Positions 33,450 through 45,357 of a DNA stretch of 64,000 nucleotides are shown here, one piece after another. Position 1 is the stretch's first letter, and every line of letters starts with the position of its first letter. The stretch spans positions 20,300,631-20,364,630 of the forward strand of contig OU015501.1 of assembly GCA_907164885.2 (NCBI GenBank). The letters run 5' to 3'. Made by a program: the position numbers and the translations under genes. Source of the DNA: Dolomedes plantarius. Its lineage: Eukaryota; Arthropoda; Arachnida; Araneae; Dolomedidae. The notes under the pieces were generated by a model. It worked only from the letters and a program-made list of their open reading frames with translations. It ran no database searches and had not been told where the DNA came from.

Positions 33450-36400
33450 GTTTTTTTTATGAATTTCAAATATTGTATAGAAGTTTTTTTTTTACATGAG
33501 TAATGTTATGGTTTATTAAGTTTAGCAAATTTTATGATTATTATATTTCTGTTGCCAGATTTTTATTTATACTGATGTGAATAAAATACTACTTTTGCTT
33601 ACTTTGCATTTACAGGCCTGAAGGGTAGTAGTTAGTAAGGATGGAAGAAATCATGGATATGGTTGAGATGAAGTGATTATGAAAAATATCAACAGTACTT
33701 TTTGACCTAGGGATTTGAGATAAATCTTTAAGAAGGCTGTAAGCTCATTACTGTTTTGAATTCATACATTTTTAATGATAAAATTTACAATGATTGTATT
33801 AATATCTTAAGCTATTAGCAGGGTAATCCTTCAAGGTATTTTGACAGGAATTTCTTTATTATCTTCTTATTTTTACCAATAAATATAAATGTGTCTAACC
33901 ATCTTTTTAACTTAATCTAATGACTTAAATAGTTAATTAGTAAAAACTATGAAAATATATTTTGTGTAATTTTCCATACATTTAGTTTATTAGTATTGAA
34001 GCTTCTGAGAGGCAAATTTTTCTTTCTTTTTGTTTGTTTTCAAAAGCCCCTGAATGTTTTTGATTGTCTTGTCCAATATTAATATGGGTCATTTAAATTT
34101 TAGTTTTACAGCATTCTTCCGAAATCCTATAATTATGCTGTGTTCAGGATGTATGTAATTTATCATCTAGAATATTTTATCCTTTAATAATGACTGGTAT
34201 TGAATCAATATATTTATGTTAAAAAATATTTGTATATTATGGGGAGTTAAATTTTTTTTTTTATTAAGTACCATCATTATATAGTTTAAACCATCCTGTA
34301 CTTACCCATGATGCAGTTATTATATACTTTAATCTATTAGATTCTGAAGGATCTATATGTTATTAGTAATTACACTATTGTTTACTTACCCTAAACTCTA
34401 TGTAAGTTGCAAAACTTGAATGAAAACTGCATTGAAAAAGGCTATTTAAAAGGTTAAAATTTGAAAAATTTCATGGGGAGTACCCCCAGACCCCCTTTCC
34501 CTGGGGTTGGGGTATTCCAGACCGCCCAGTAATGTACATATCAAAACCTGACCCTTATTTTCGGTGTTTTAATTTGGCAACCCTGGTTATTAGTCTTGGA
34601 ATACATTTAGAAGTCTCTTGTTTCTCATTTAACTTGTATCTTGCATTTTTATTGCTTATTATAGAAAAATGACTGAGTTAGAATAAAACATGACTAATTA
34701 GATGAATTAAGGAAAAAAATTGATACTTTCTTATCAGAAACTTATAAATTGTATGATAAAGCTATGTACTTAAAATACTCACTGTACAACGTAGATGAAT
34801 ACAATATAGATTTGGACATGAAACAGTTCATATTTTAATGATGGCAGTTTGTTAAAACTTGTTACACCAGAAAAAAATAAATTGTAGTATAGGATTCACA
34901 CAAAAAATGCTTCCTTTGGTTTGTTAAAATTTGACTTGTTGTTTTAAAAGTTTTATATTAAAGTATAAGAAATTTTATTTGTATATTGTATAGTATAAAT
35001 AAAAAATGAATATGTATACATCAGTTTGAAAGCTAGCTGTTTTGTTTGCTGTTGTACTTGCTGCCTCTAAGTTCTTTAAAATAAAAATTGGATCTACATG
35101 ACAAGATTTTTTTCTGCTCAAACTACTCATAAACATCTGTTTGTTTCAGATAATAAAAGAATGTTATGCAATTGTTTCTCACTCCCTTTTCAAAATTGAC
35201 TATTGTCAACAATGCCCAAATCTAGCACTGGACAAGCATCTTTAATAACTTGTTGAATCTAGATATATTTGATATAGAACTGTAATGGATTATAAAACCA
35301 AAATATTATAAGTAACAAATTGTAGCTGTATGTCAGGTGAATGAAATGTTTGCTGTTGAGTTAGAGGAGCAAATCTCTCTCTGACAATGGAACTTCCACA
35401 TTTACTACTTTCAGATCTGCATTAATAAATGAGAACAATTACCCATTTTTAAAATGCTGTAAATTAAGTAAATTAATAAGTTAGCAATATAATGAAATAA
35501 AAAATTAAAAAATTTTAGGTTTGCTTCATTTGTGAAATACATGTTGATGTATTAAAGATAGTTTATGCTTATAATGGTATACTATTCTTTTCAATAGGAC
35601 TTTATTCAGACTTAGTTGTTTCTTTAAGAACAGTGAATGATTAGTTGCTTTTCATTCATATATCTGCATTATATTTAGTAAGAAAGCTTTCATATTTTAT
35701 ATTTTTGATGTGTTAGGATTTTGAGTATAGAATATGAGTTTGATATTGAGAGAGATATCTGTTTCTTGCCTTTTAACTGAAATATGTCACCAGTTATGAT
35801 TTATCTTTCTATGAATTTTATATCTTACTCCTTTTTCTGTTTTATTTAATCATAGCTTAAATTGTCTTTGTTTGACCCGGTAACACATGAACCATTTTTA
35901 GCTATCCACAAGGCAAGTTCAGAATCACTTTTTTGGTAATTTTTAAAAATCATAATTTTCCAAATTCTGAATTATTCTAAGTATACCTATGAACTAATAT
36001 TTGTTTATAAATATACTATTGAAAGTGATTTGTTTGTGTGACTTCTTGTATGTTCAATTAATTATAATTCTTATTCTTTCAATAATTTCATTTGACTGTT
36101 GAAGTAAGTACTAAAAAGTGAGCTCTTAGTATTAATTTTTTAGATTAAAACCTTTTCATAAGAAATTGAAGTTATATAAATATATTGTTCTAAATTCATG
36201 GAATTATAGATATTTTGTAAAAGGTAATTAGTATTTTTCTTATGTAAATGAGAGAATTATATGAAATCATGACTAGTTGAGCTTTCTCTTTGAGGCAGAA
36301 TTTTAATACTTCTGTTCCTAGAGAAGCTTTGCTAGTTATATAAAAATATATATTTCATGTTGCTTAAAATAAGTGTTTGCTAAATTATCTTTAAATATTC

Positions 36401-36524
36401 CATGGAAATCTGCATGAAACAAACATTTTGAATTATATACATATATGTATATATATGAATGTAGGGTTAGAAGTAAATCTGTTTTATAGAGAACATGATC
36501 TTTTTTTGCTCCGATCTTTTTGTT
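33450..36524. other. Unidentified AT-rich DNA
   Basis: No supported gene. At about 34440-34580 a G/C-rich patch (GGGGAGTACCCCCAGACCCCC) resembles sequence seen near ends of hAT-type elements, but no matching end or duplication was found. A short TATATA run lies near 36436-36458. Confidence 0.4.
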
Positions 36525-38460
36525 TACTGTCATTTTTCATTCTGATCTTTTTTGTCCTTTCTTTTCCTTTTCATTTTAATCTAATCTTTTTTTCTTAATC
36601 CTGTTTTTTACTGCAGCATCCTCATTTGTCAATTAAAAAAATATTTATGTCCATTATTACCCATGGAAATTCAATTTTCAAGGGATTGACCCAAGTTAAG
36701 CTTTGCTTTCAGGCTGGTGGTCAGATTTTTCACATAAGACTTAATGGCAATCAACCTTTATAGATGCAAAGCTTTTGAATGGATGTTCCTATCTAATTTA
36801 TCCTGAATCTTTTTGTTTTCTCTCATTTTTCATTCTGATATTTTATGTCCTCTGTTTTCCTTTTCCTTTCCCTTTCAATCCAATCTTTTTATTAAATCCT
36901 TTTTTATACAGCAGGATCCTTATTTGTCAATTTAAAAATATCTATATCAATTATTGCCTATGGCAGCTCAATTTTCAAGGGACTGAACCAAGTTAAGCTT
37001 TGCTTTCAGACTGGTGGTCAGATTTTTCACATAAGACTTAATGGCAATCAACCTTTATAGATCCAAGTAAATGTTCCTATCTAATATACCTGAATCTTTT
37101 TGTTTACTCTCATTTTTCATTCTGATATTTTATGTCCTCTGTTTTCCTTTTCCTTTCAATTCAAACTTTTTTAATCCCTTTTTTATACAGCAACACCCTC
37201 ATTTGTCAATTAAAAAATATCTATATCAATTATTACCTACAACAACTCAATTTTTAAGGGATTGATACAAGTAAAGCTTTGCTTTCAGACTGGTGGTCAG
37301 ATTTTTCACATAAGACTTAATGGCAATCAACCTTTATAGATGCAAAACTTTTGAATGGATGTTCCTATCTAATATACCTGAATCTTTTTGTTTACTCTCA
37401 TTTTTCATTCTGATCTTTTTTCTCCTCTTTTCCTTTTCATTTTAATGTAATCTTTTTCTAATCCTGTTTTATACTGCAGCATCATCATTTGCCAATTAAA
37501 AAAAAATATGTATATCAATTATTACCTATGGCAATTCAATTTTCAAGAGATTTACCCAAGTTAAGCTTTACTTTCAAACTTGTGAATGAATGGTCCTATC
37601 TAATATACCCGAATCGTTTTGCTTACTCTCATTTTTCCTTCTGATCTTTTATGTCCTCTCTTTTCCTTTTTCTTTCAATCCAATTTTTTTTAATCCTTTT
37701 TTTTATACAGCAGCATCCTCATTTGTCAATTAAAAAATATCTGTATCAATTATTATCTACTAGCCGGGCTTTGCCCGGCTATCCTCGGGCCCCACAAAAA
37801 AAGGCCCTTTTCAGGGTCATACAAATGTATGAAATTCCCGTCAATTTTCCTTCCCGTCGCTGCCGACAGATGGCTGCACCATACTGCTTGGAGTGGACTG
37901 CTTCTCCGGTGCAGTGCTTTTTTAGAATTAAAATATCTTTAAAACTATTAACCCAAAGTTATCAGTTTTCAAAGCTCTTTCCAAATATGTAAGATTTATG
38001 TACTTTCATGAGAAAAATAATACAAAAATTTTCGACTAAAACAAAATGTCCGCCAAAATCGCAGTCTCAGGATGAGTGAGACCCGGAGACGTGATGCTCA
38101 CGCGACTCGACAAAACCCACGACAAATACGTCTGTTACTTTATTTATATAGATGACAACTCAATTTTCATGGGATTGACCCAGGTTAAGCTTTGCTTTCA
38201 GACTGGTGGACAGATTTTTCACATAAGGCTTAATGGAAATCAACCTTTATAGATCCAAAGTTTTTGAATGGATGTTCCTATCTAATATACTTGAATGACT
38301 AGACCTATGGCAACTCAATTTTCAAGGAATTGGCCGAAGTTAAGCTTTGCTCTCAGACTGGCGGTTAGATTTTTGACACAAGGCATGATGGAAATCAACA
38401 TTTATAGACACAAAATAGCTTGAAAGTTTTTGAATGGATGTTCGTATGTAATATACCTGA
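36525..38460 (+). repeat. Tandem array, ~290-bp unit, about six copies
   Basis: Units start near 36541, 36836, 37123, 37412 and 37642, with partial units after 38151. Landmarks in order are TTTTCATTCTGATCTTTT, CCTCATTTGTCAATTAAAAA, CTCAATTTTCAAGGGATTGA, AGTTAAGCTTTGCTTTCAGA, CTGGTGGTCAGATTTTTCAC, GGCAATCAACCTTTATAGAT and GAATGGATGTTCCTATCTAA. The fifth unit lacks about 60 bp. A Helentron-like element interrupts the array. The right end runs directly into a hAT remnant, so the unit may derive from that element's non-coding part. Confidence 0.9.
37761..38151 (-). mobile_element. Non-autonomous Helentron/Helitron-like element
   Basis: A GC-richer 391-bp insert in one unit of the ~290-bp array. 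On the minus strand it starts CTATATAAATAAAGTAACAG and ends with a perfect hairpin, GCCGGGC-AAA-GCCCGGC, followed by TA. Comparing with uninterrupted units (ATTACCTA...CAACTCAATTTT) shows no target duplication. A 3' terminal hairpin and no duplication are Helitron/Helentron traits. No Rep/helicase coding is present. Confidence 0.6.
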
Positions 38461-38893
38461 ATGGCTAGAAGTTGCCAATGCAATAATATGTGCTAATTCA
38501 AAAGTAGAAAGTTATATTAAAGATGTGAAATGTTTTGATCGTTATTGTAACCTAAAATTGTATGTTGAAAAGAATATGTGTAGGGAGGAATTTTTTTTTT
38601 TTTAAATCACCAAATTTAAAATAGATTACATATTTCAAACAATCAAATAATTTAGAATTTTATTCTGAAATACTGAAAATTTGTCAGTATTGTTTTTTAA
38701 TACCAGGGCATAATGGAAATATTGAAAGATTATTTTCAATGATTGGAGCACAATGGACAAAGTAGAGAAATCATCTCAACATTGAATTAATATTATCAGT
38801 AAAATATGATTATAAAAATATAATATGTAAGCAATTTTATGGTGAAATAAATAGTGATAGCAAGCTACTATCAGAAGTCTATTTAAAAAATAA
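38440..38893 (+). pseudogene. hAT transposase C-terminal remnant
   Basis: From about 38440 a frame reads through WLEVANAIICANSKVESYIK and on to 38605. After a frame change, 38700-38893 has GNIERLFSMIGAQWTK, a stop, then RNHLNIELILSVKYDYKN and CKQFYGE before a terminal stop. This matches the hAT dimerisation region (normally SNAxxERxFSxM...W...RN...). It is a different hAT lineage from those at 21.6 and 41.9 kb. It directly follows the ~290-bp array. Confidence 0.7.
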
Positions 38894-39009
38894 ATAAATA
38901 AAAATGAGACTGAAATGGTGGAAACTTTATTTTATTTTTTTTTTTAAATTATATAATTATTACTATTGGATATTGGTATTATGTATTCAAAGTTAATTTT
39001 TGTTTTTCT

Positions 39010-39740
39010 TTATACATACTTTGTTCTATTTAAAGATGGCTAACTGCGGTCAACTGAGTCCTTAGGTTGTATATAAGTTCATCAAATCCACCCGGAAAAT
39101 GAAAAGAAATAGTTGGCTTCATCTTGAAATCATATATCCCTATGTGGTTTGCAATAAAAAGAGAAAATATTTTACTGACGGACCAAAGCATGTCTTTCAA
39201 GGAATCCAAAACATCACGGTATTTATCTGACGAATTACTTCAAGTTGTCGATCCAGTAATTCAACTAAACGCATTCTTTGCGCACCCAGAGAATGTTCTG
39301 TTGGCAATACTTGATGATGAAAGAGAACATATTCGGGAGTTTGGTTACAGAAGGATCTTAAAAGCAAAACAAATCGTCCCAAAGAAGACTGTTAGAAATT
39401 CCGTACCACCGAAGATAAACTTTGAAGCTTCCAATTACATTGAAATTATTAATTGGAATTCTTGTGTGGTGTATCCTCCCCCAATGGTGCGGAATCTAAG
39501 TGAAGATGATATTAAACCATTCATCAATTCTGACACTACGCCCATCAGAGAAATACTAAACTTTCCCTGTTACACCCAGGCTAGGGAGAGGTGCGTCAAA
39601 ATTGTGACAGAGGCCTCGAATAAAGTATGAGGACACGAAGCTAGAGATGGCTATATTCGAGCAACACTGATCGGTTATGCCTCATTTCTCCAAAAAATCA
39701 GGCCTTTAAATGTGCATAGATATAAAAAGAAAAAGTAAAA
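39010..39740 (+). pseudogene. Second copy of the unclassified transposase-like gene
   Basis: The frame 39124-39630 (168 residues) aligns with the split copy at 6701-7056 and 11772-13120. It starts with SYIPMWFAIKR (the other copy has VYAPTWFDIKT), then NAFFAHPENVLLAILDDE, GYRRILKAKQ, ASNYIEIINW, LSEDDIKPFINS and ARERCVKIVTEAS. A TGA at 39628-39630 replaces what should continue as GHEARDGYIRA. The N-terminal two-thirds is missing. Because the two copies share the whole C-terminal region while differing at many positions, they are separate family members rather than a recent duplication. Confidence 0.75.
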
Positions 39741-40274
39741 AACAGAGTAAGCCAAAGAATCCTACTCTGGAAAATCTTTGTAAATAGATGTAAAAATAAT
39801 TTAAATATCACACCCAACAATTGAATGGTTGGTTGAGTAGGGTGGGGGTGGAACTCGACGTGCAACCTTCTCCACGTGACATAGGCGTAGCGTCGGGGGG
39901 GAGGACGTGCCCCCCCAACTTAACTTGAAATAAATTAAAACTTAATAGAAGTTCTGTTAAAATCAGAAAATTGTAGAAAACTTTTAAAAAGTTGGTTTTT
40001 TTTCCGCATTTTCAAACTGTGAAACTGAAGATTCCGATTATGTTTTTAGCCTTAACATAGTTTTTAACAATGATATGATCCATAACAAAAATTCGATGCT
40101 ATATTTTTCCCTCATTTTATTTATATTATTTTTGTTTTCCTCATTGTATAACTTTAAAATACTACTCGAACATCAATTCTATTGTTATTTAATTTAAAAA
40201 ATCATAATATATCATATTTTAAGGACCGTACGGCAGTCAATGCGCAGAGGACCCTAACTGAATTCCATTCCTTC
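39741..40274. other. Unidentified DNA with a hAT-like terminus
   Basis: At about 39890 the sequence CATAGGCGTAGCGTCGGGGG, followed by a C-run, resembles one end of hAT-type MITEs. No opposite end or target duplication was found. The rest is AT-rich and unassigned. Confidence 0.35.
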
Positions 40275-40609
40275 TAGGGATGGGATATTGATATCGATAT
40301 TATCGATATATCGATATTTACCCTTCGATATTACGTATTATAATATAGATATTTGATTTACGATAATATCGTAATATCGATATTATATTCCGATATTATC
40401 GATTACACATTTTTAGAAGAATTTATTTGAAATAATTATAATTTATAAAAATTTGGGTTGAAAAATCTCAAAACCAAAGGGAAAAATAAATGAGATTAAA
40501 AAAAATTGTACAGAAAAATTGTAAAATTAATCAATGAGGGTCTATATTCAACTGTTGAAACAAATAGATAAAAAAAACTGTAATACAATGTTAAATAAAA
40601 GTTATAGGC

Positions 40610-41109
40610 TGTGAAGAATAGGAAATTCTTCAACGAACATTCTCCAACGGACAGTCTTCCAGCACAAAAGTTTATTACGTTAACCCCCTTCTCAACGGCA
40701 GTGGACAATTTACTGTTCAAGACTCATAAATCTAGCATTGCCAGACTGGATGGTGCCGCACTGGAAGTCTCCTTTGGGGTTTCGTGCGCTGGCGGCTACA
40801 CAGAGCGAGAGAGGAAGAGATAGAGTTGATTTACTCTCGAAAGGTGATAGACACCTGTTGGCTTAGGCCAGACATCGTTTATTTGGGAACTTTGAATCCC
40901 AGGCTTAGCGCCGTATCACGTAGTCGGTGTGACTCCGACTGTTCAGGGGATAATTCTTAACTCCCCGGCGCCTTCGGGCGGAATCTATGCTCGATAATTC
41001 GAGATTGTATAAAGTGTAAATAAATGCAGTTTTGTTTTAAAACCTAAACTCCGTATTTCTGGAATAGTCTATGATCAACTATCTGGGAGAAACTCTCCAT
41101 ATCGTCACA
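40610..41109 (+). mobile_element. Solo LTR, 500 bp
   Basis: Begins TGTGAAGAATAGG and ends CCATATCGTCACA, giving TGTGA/TCACA inverted ends, with AGGC directly on both sides (40606-40609 and 41110-41113), a 4-bp target duplication. A plus-strand AATAAA-like signal (GTAAATAAATGC) lies about 85 bp before the end, consistent with plus orientation. No internal region is present. Four-base duplications are typical of many Gypsy elements. Confidence 0.75.
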
Positions 41110-41110
41110 A

Positions 41111-41377
41111 GGCCAATTCCACTATGAAATTTTCTTCCTGATAGTTTAATCTTAAAAGTCTTTTTCATCAGATTTACTACACGTGTAGATGTTTACTCCC
41201 TAAGACAAACATCTTTTGAAGCTTTTGGTTTATGTTGTTTTGGGTTGGAGATTTTTAAATTTAAAGGATAAAACTTTTTTGATTTTAAATAAAAGTTCTC
41301 GGAGGACTTCCTGAAAAACGAGCCAAAATGAAGCAAATTAATCCAGTAAGCATAAAAATTGATGGTGGAATTGGCCA
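41111..41377. repeat. Inverted repeat pair, possible MITE
   Basis: GGCCAATTCCACTATGAAAT at the left and the near-complement ending GGTGGAATTGGCC at the right enclose about 265 bp. A further direct copy of the motif (CAATTCCACTATAAAA) lies near 41464. No target duplication was identified because the LTR adjoins the left end. Confidence 0.4.
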
Positions 41378-41893
41378 CCAAAAATTGATGATGGAATAAA
41401 TCAACTTTTATTCAGTAAGAATTATATGCCACATCATTCCATCTCACTAAGGTGTTTGAAAGTCAATTCCACTATAAAACCTGTCAGAAAGTTTCATATC
41501 AATCAAATAAACAAGGCTAAATATTTTGAAATATCTTGAGTTTGGTATTTATTAGAAGTATAGAGTTGAAGGCAGGTGAATTATTGTATCCAAATATAAA
41601 ATAAAAAAATACTTAATTAAAATATCATTAATTATTTTAATTTATGAAAGCCCAGAAGTGATTTAAATTGTGAATAGCTTATCTAAAAAATTTAATTTAA
41701 AAAAGATACATAAGTAAATCAGGCAAAAGAATTAAACTTAAAAACATTATTATTTATTTCTTTAAATACAAATAATTTCTAATATATACAAAGTAATTAG
41801 TAATGTAAGCAATCAAAAAATGTGTGAAAAAATCAAAAATTGTTCAACACATAAAAATTAATTCTAGATAGAACAAAAAATGAATAAAAACAA

Positions 41894-42890
41894 TTATTGT
41901 CCATTAATTAAAAAAAAAGAATTCTTCTCCCACTGAGTGGAGGAAAGAAGTTTATTCAATGTGAGACGATTTCTGGCTGAGTTAATTATATTGCTGGTTT
42001 GAGAAAAAATTCTTTCAGATGGCACTGATGTTGAAGTCGCAGCCAAATATCGCTTGGTAACCCCACATAGTTCCGGGTATAATCCAATTGATTTACTCCC
42101 AAAAGAAAGCGGACATTTGTTGATGTTAGCTTCTTCAGGGGATCGCAAATAAAAGGCAGGTTTTAGGTAGCTCAGATTTTCATCAGGAAAATCTGAGCTA
42201 CCTAAAGAACTCCGATGCTTCCAAGTTTTCTGAACCGTTTTGGAGTGTTCACCAAAGAAAGATGATCCAGTTCCTTCTCCATTGTCAGAATCGGAACTGT
42301 GTCCACTTTTCGGTGAATGGGCGCTTTTCAAAATTCCTTTCAGTTCTCGAATTGGTTTGGTAGTTTCAGGGTCCCTGAAGTATAATGTCTTCCATCGGGG
42401 GTCCAATAACGTACTTACGGCCAGTGCTATTACATCCTCAACCATGAGACGATTTTTGCCGCTTCCAAGATTCCTTCCATCAGTTTGAGGCCAACATTAG
42501 ACGTAGGTGACATCTTGGAAATTTTATTTTCTACCATGGTTGCTATTGGAATCGCGATATTGATTGTGAGGTATTTATCTCCTGATAACTGTTTTGTGCC
42601 TTTTAGAAGAGGCTCAAGAAGCTGGATGATTTCCTGCAAATCTCGGTTCTCTGCAGCTGTTGTCATGTTTGATGCCGATGTGTGTCGGTGGATGATGTTG
42701 TTGAGTGTTGAGCTGAGGCTTAGAAAACGCTCGATCATTTCATATGTAGAATTCCCCCGTGTTTCCATATTTTGCATGAGTTTCAGATTACTTTCTGCTC
42801 TCAATTCATATGAAGCCCGAAAACTGTGTTTGAACCAGGTCACCACTTTCTTCACCTTTCCATTTAGTGGCACGATCTCTGGTATGGCTT
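41894..42890 (-). pseudogene. hAT transposase, ZBED-like type, frameshifted
   Basis: Two overlapping frames, 42873-42430 and 42445-41894, join across a frameshift near 42430-42445. The first has VKKVVTWFKHSFRAS, then GNSTYEMIERFLSLSSTLNN (family: TRWNSTYEM, so the Arg-Trp of the conserved motif is altered) and QLLEPLLKGTKQLSGDKYLT. The second has LAVSTLLDPRWKTLYF and, at the C-terminus, RYLAATSTSVPSERIFSQTS, the hAT dimerisation core. Two central pieces repeat each other inversely at DNA level around 42170-42200. The BED finger and N-terminal catalytic part are absent. Confidence 0.85.
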
Positions 42891-43830
42891 CAACTGAACG
42901 GTAAGTTTAGATGCACACATTCCAGTATGTATTTATGAACTTCCCTTGGATCTTACATGAAAATCCTAGCAATAAATAGTTGTGAACTCAGTGTGTGTCC
43001 AACTGTTTATTATGAAAACTATGTGACAAACTATTCATTTATGTGCAGGCTAACTCAAAATCATTTTGGCATGGACTTTTAAAAATTGAGCCCAAACTAA
43101 CTTCGTATGCATGTTGACAAAGGAGATGAAGGTTCTAATGAAGAGAAAGTGGGGTCAAGATCTTTCCAAAGAACATATTTTAACTTCATAAGTGCAAATA
43201 TTCCTTTCTTGAATTTTGTTCATTTTGTATCTTGTTTCATGTATACTTTGAAAGATATTACGAAGTCCATAGTTATAATCTACTTGTTAAATTCAAACAC
43301 AGAATCAATAACACAATTATAAGCTAGAGGTGACACCTATGTATAAGTAAAGTAAAGCTTGAAACTCTTTTTTGATGAACACTTTATATATTTATAGATT
43401 TAGTATTAAACTAAATCTCGGTGTATGAAACTTGACATATTGAGAATATTAAATATTCCATAATTGAAACTAACCATGATTTTGTTAAATGACACTTAAG
43501 CTAAAGGGTTTATCTAGAGCAATGCCAATAAATTATGTATTGTATATAATTTTTTAAATACATTTTGGAGGACTGTTATTTGGTAATATTATTGTGGTAT
43601 TGTATAAGATCTGAATTACGAGAGGGGTATGGGGGACGATTCCACTTCTCTGCCTATGTTCCTGACTTATAGTTAAAGTGGAGAACATGATTGTCTATTT
43701 CAATTCAAGCAGTGCAAATGATTTTTGTGCCCTTACTATAATTTTAATATCAATTAATTTAATTACATCACTTGATATTTTCTTGATTTCCTAGTAAAGC
43801 TCTTAAGAAAAATTTACTTTTCTATTTCAG
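42891..43830. other. Unidentified AT-rich DNA
   Basis: No supported feature. A 71-codon frame at 43107-43322 is unrecognised. Confidence 0.35.
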
Positions 43831-43834
43831 TCAA

Positions 43835-44410
43835 CCGATCAGCGGGCAAATCCGATGCGTGTACTCGTAATTTTGAATGGTTTATTTTTACATGTAAGCT
43901 TTGAATGTTCTAAGAAGTTTCTATTTATAGCTATACCCTTTCTAATGCAGGTCTGATTTTCTGACCCTTGTATTCCTCTCCATCCATTGTTAGTCGTGAT
44001 TTAACCGTGGTAAACCTGAGATTATACTGGATTACAATACGGCAAAAGCAGGAGTTGATGAAGTCGATCAAATGTGCAGCTATTACATGGTATCTCGCAT
44101 ATCACAAGATAGACAATCTCATTGTTTTTTTAGGTTTTTGGACATAATAGGATTCAAATCGCAAGTTGTCCTTAGATCCAATAAAACGGACAGTTTTGAA
44201 TAAGGCAATTGCATCTGCATTCTTGGCCCTGAATTATAATATATCTAAATATTTTCAACATTTTATATCTTGTCATAAAACGCAGAATTATTATTTTCAA
44301 TTTGAAAAAAAAAAGTTTATTACAAAAGGAATAACCAAGGTTGAAAGAGACGTTGCACTGTGCCACGCGTTCCTGCTGGTGTTCCAAAAATTAGCGCGCC
44401 CGCTGAAGGG
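43835..44410 (+). mobile_element. Internally deleted piggyBac-like element
   Basis: Left end CCGATCAGCGGGC after TCAA (probably mutated TTAA, 43831-43834). Right end is the inverted CCCTTCAGCGGGCGCGC, followed by TTAA at 44411-44414. On the plus strand, about 43995-44200 reads KPEIILDYNTAKAGVDEVDQ, then MCSYYMVSRISQ and FFRFLDIIGFKSQVVLRS, the conserved C-terminal part of piggyBac transposases including the Asp-rich GVDxVDQ motif. The N-terminal two-thirds is gone and stops follow. The 576-bp size marks it as a deletion derivative. Confidence 0.75.
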
Positions 44411-44414
44411 TTAA

Positions 44415-45193
44415 AGTAGTTAAAACCTATGAGTTGTTAAATGTTATAAATAATTGCATAATAAATTTATTTACGCAAAGCAGTAAAGAAATTCGTAGAC
44501 TTAAATTCCTAACACAAATTCTGTCGGATAGGTTTCAAAGGAAATTTGCAATAGGCTTTATTTTCCGTTAATTAAGAGCATGTCTATTTAAATAATATTA
44601 CGCTCTTTACAAATATGAACTTAAAGGTGTGAGGGGACGAAAAAGCAAAAACATAAGTCTTGGATTGTAATGATATCGTATAATAATTGAGACTAATTTG
44701 TAATTAATTGCCGTCATCAACCAATAAAGTTATATTATGATTTCACCGCTAATTTTTTATGATTTTAGAACTACAGGGGCTTATTTTTCAAGAGGAAAAA
44801 CTGGGGAATTTTCGAAGTGAGAGAGATAAAAGATTATTCCTGAAATAACGTACTATTTAATACGATAAATGAAACAAGTGGAATTTAACAAAGCTAAAAA
44901 TCTCCATTAGCAAATCTGTTTCACATTGTACATATTCAGCTTTGATTATTTTTGACTTTTTTAAAATTTATTCACTTAATGTATCTGTGACGTACAGTTC
45001 TTAGTGTTATAACATTAAATGAAAATAATTATTTTACTGATTTAAAGTTGTTTTTTTTAATAATTTGCTTAACGTTGAGATAATGCGTATTCGTCATCTT
45101 GAAGCGAGTTGATGGTGTTTCCAGCCCTAAGCAGCAGCTGTTAGAAATTATCCTGACATGTAAAAAATATATATATTCCCGTACCCATCAAAA
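44415..45193. other. Unidentified AT-rich DNA
   Basis: No gene, repeat or element end recognised between the piggyBac element and the mariner-type arm. Confidence 0.4.
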
Positions 45194-45357
45194 TACAGGG
45201 TGTTCGGGCTAAAGGTATCCAAAAGTCATGACTTATTTTTACGGAAATACCCATTAGAATTTAAAAACATTTATTTAAATAGACAGAACATCTCACCAAG
45301 TTTTAATTCAATCATAGATTTCTATCATAGTATCATAGATTACAGTATCATAGTGTA

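Larger units (their letters stand above)
40275..42890 (-). mobile_element. hAT element, partial, with a solo LTR inside
   Basis: The left edge TAGGGATGGG at 40275 is a common hAT terminus. It is followed by about 110 bp of overlapping CGATAT/ATATCG palindromic sequence, as seen next to hAT ends. The transposase lies on the minus strand at 41894-42890. No matching right terminus (CCCATCCCTA) was found up to 44 kb, and the N-terminal half of the transposase is missing, so the right side is deleted. The left edge is inferred from one end only. Confidence 0.5.

Noticed and set aside
34440..34590. hAT-like MITE from the GTACCCCCAGACCCCC patch
   Set aside because: No inverted ends or 8-bp duplication were visible.
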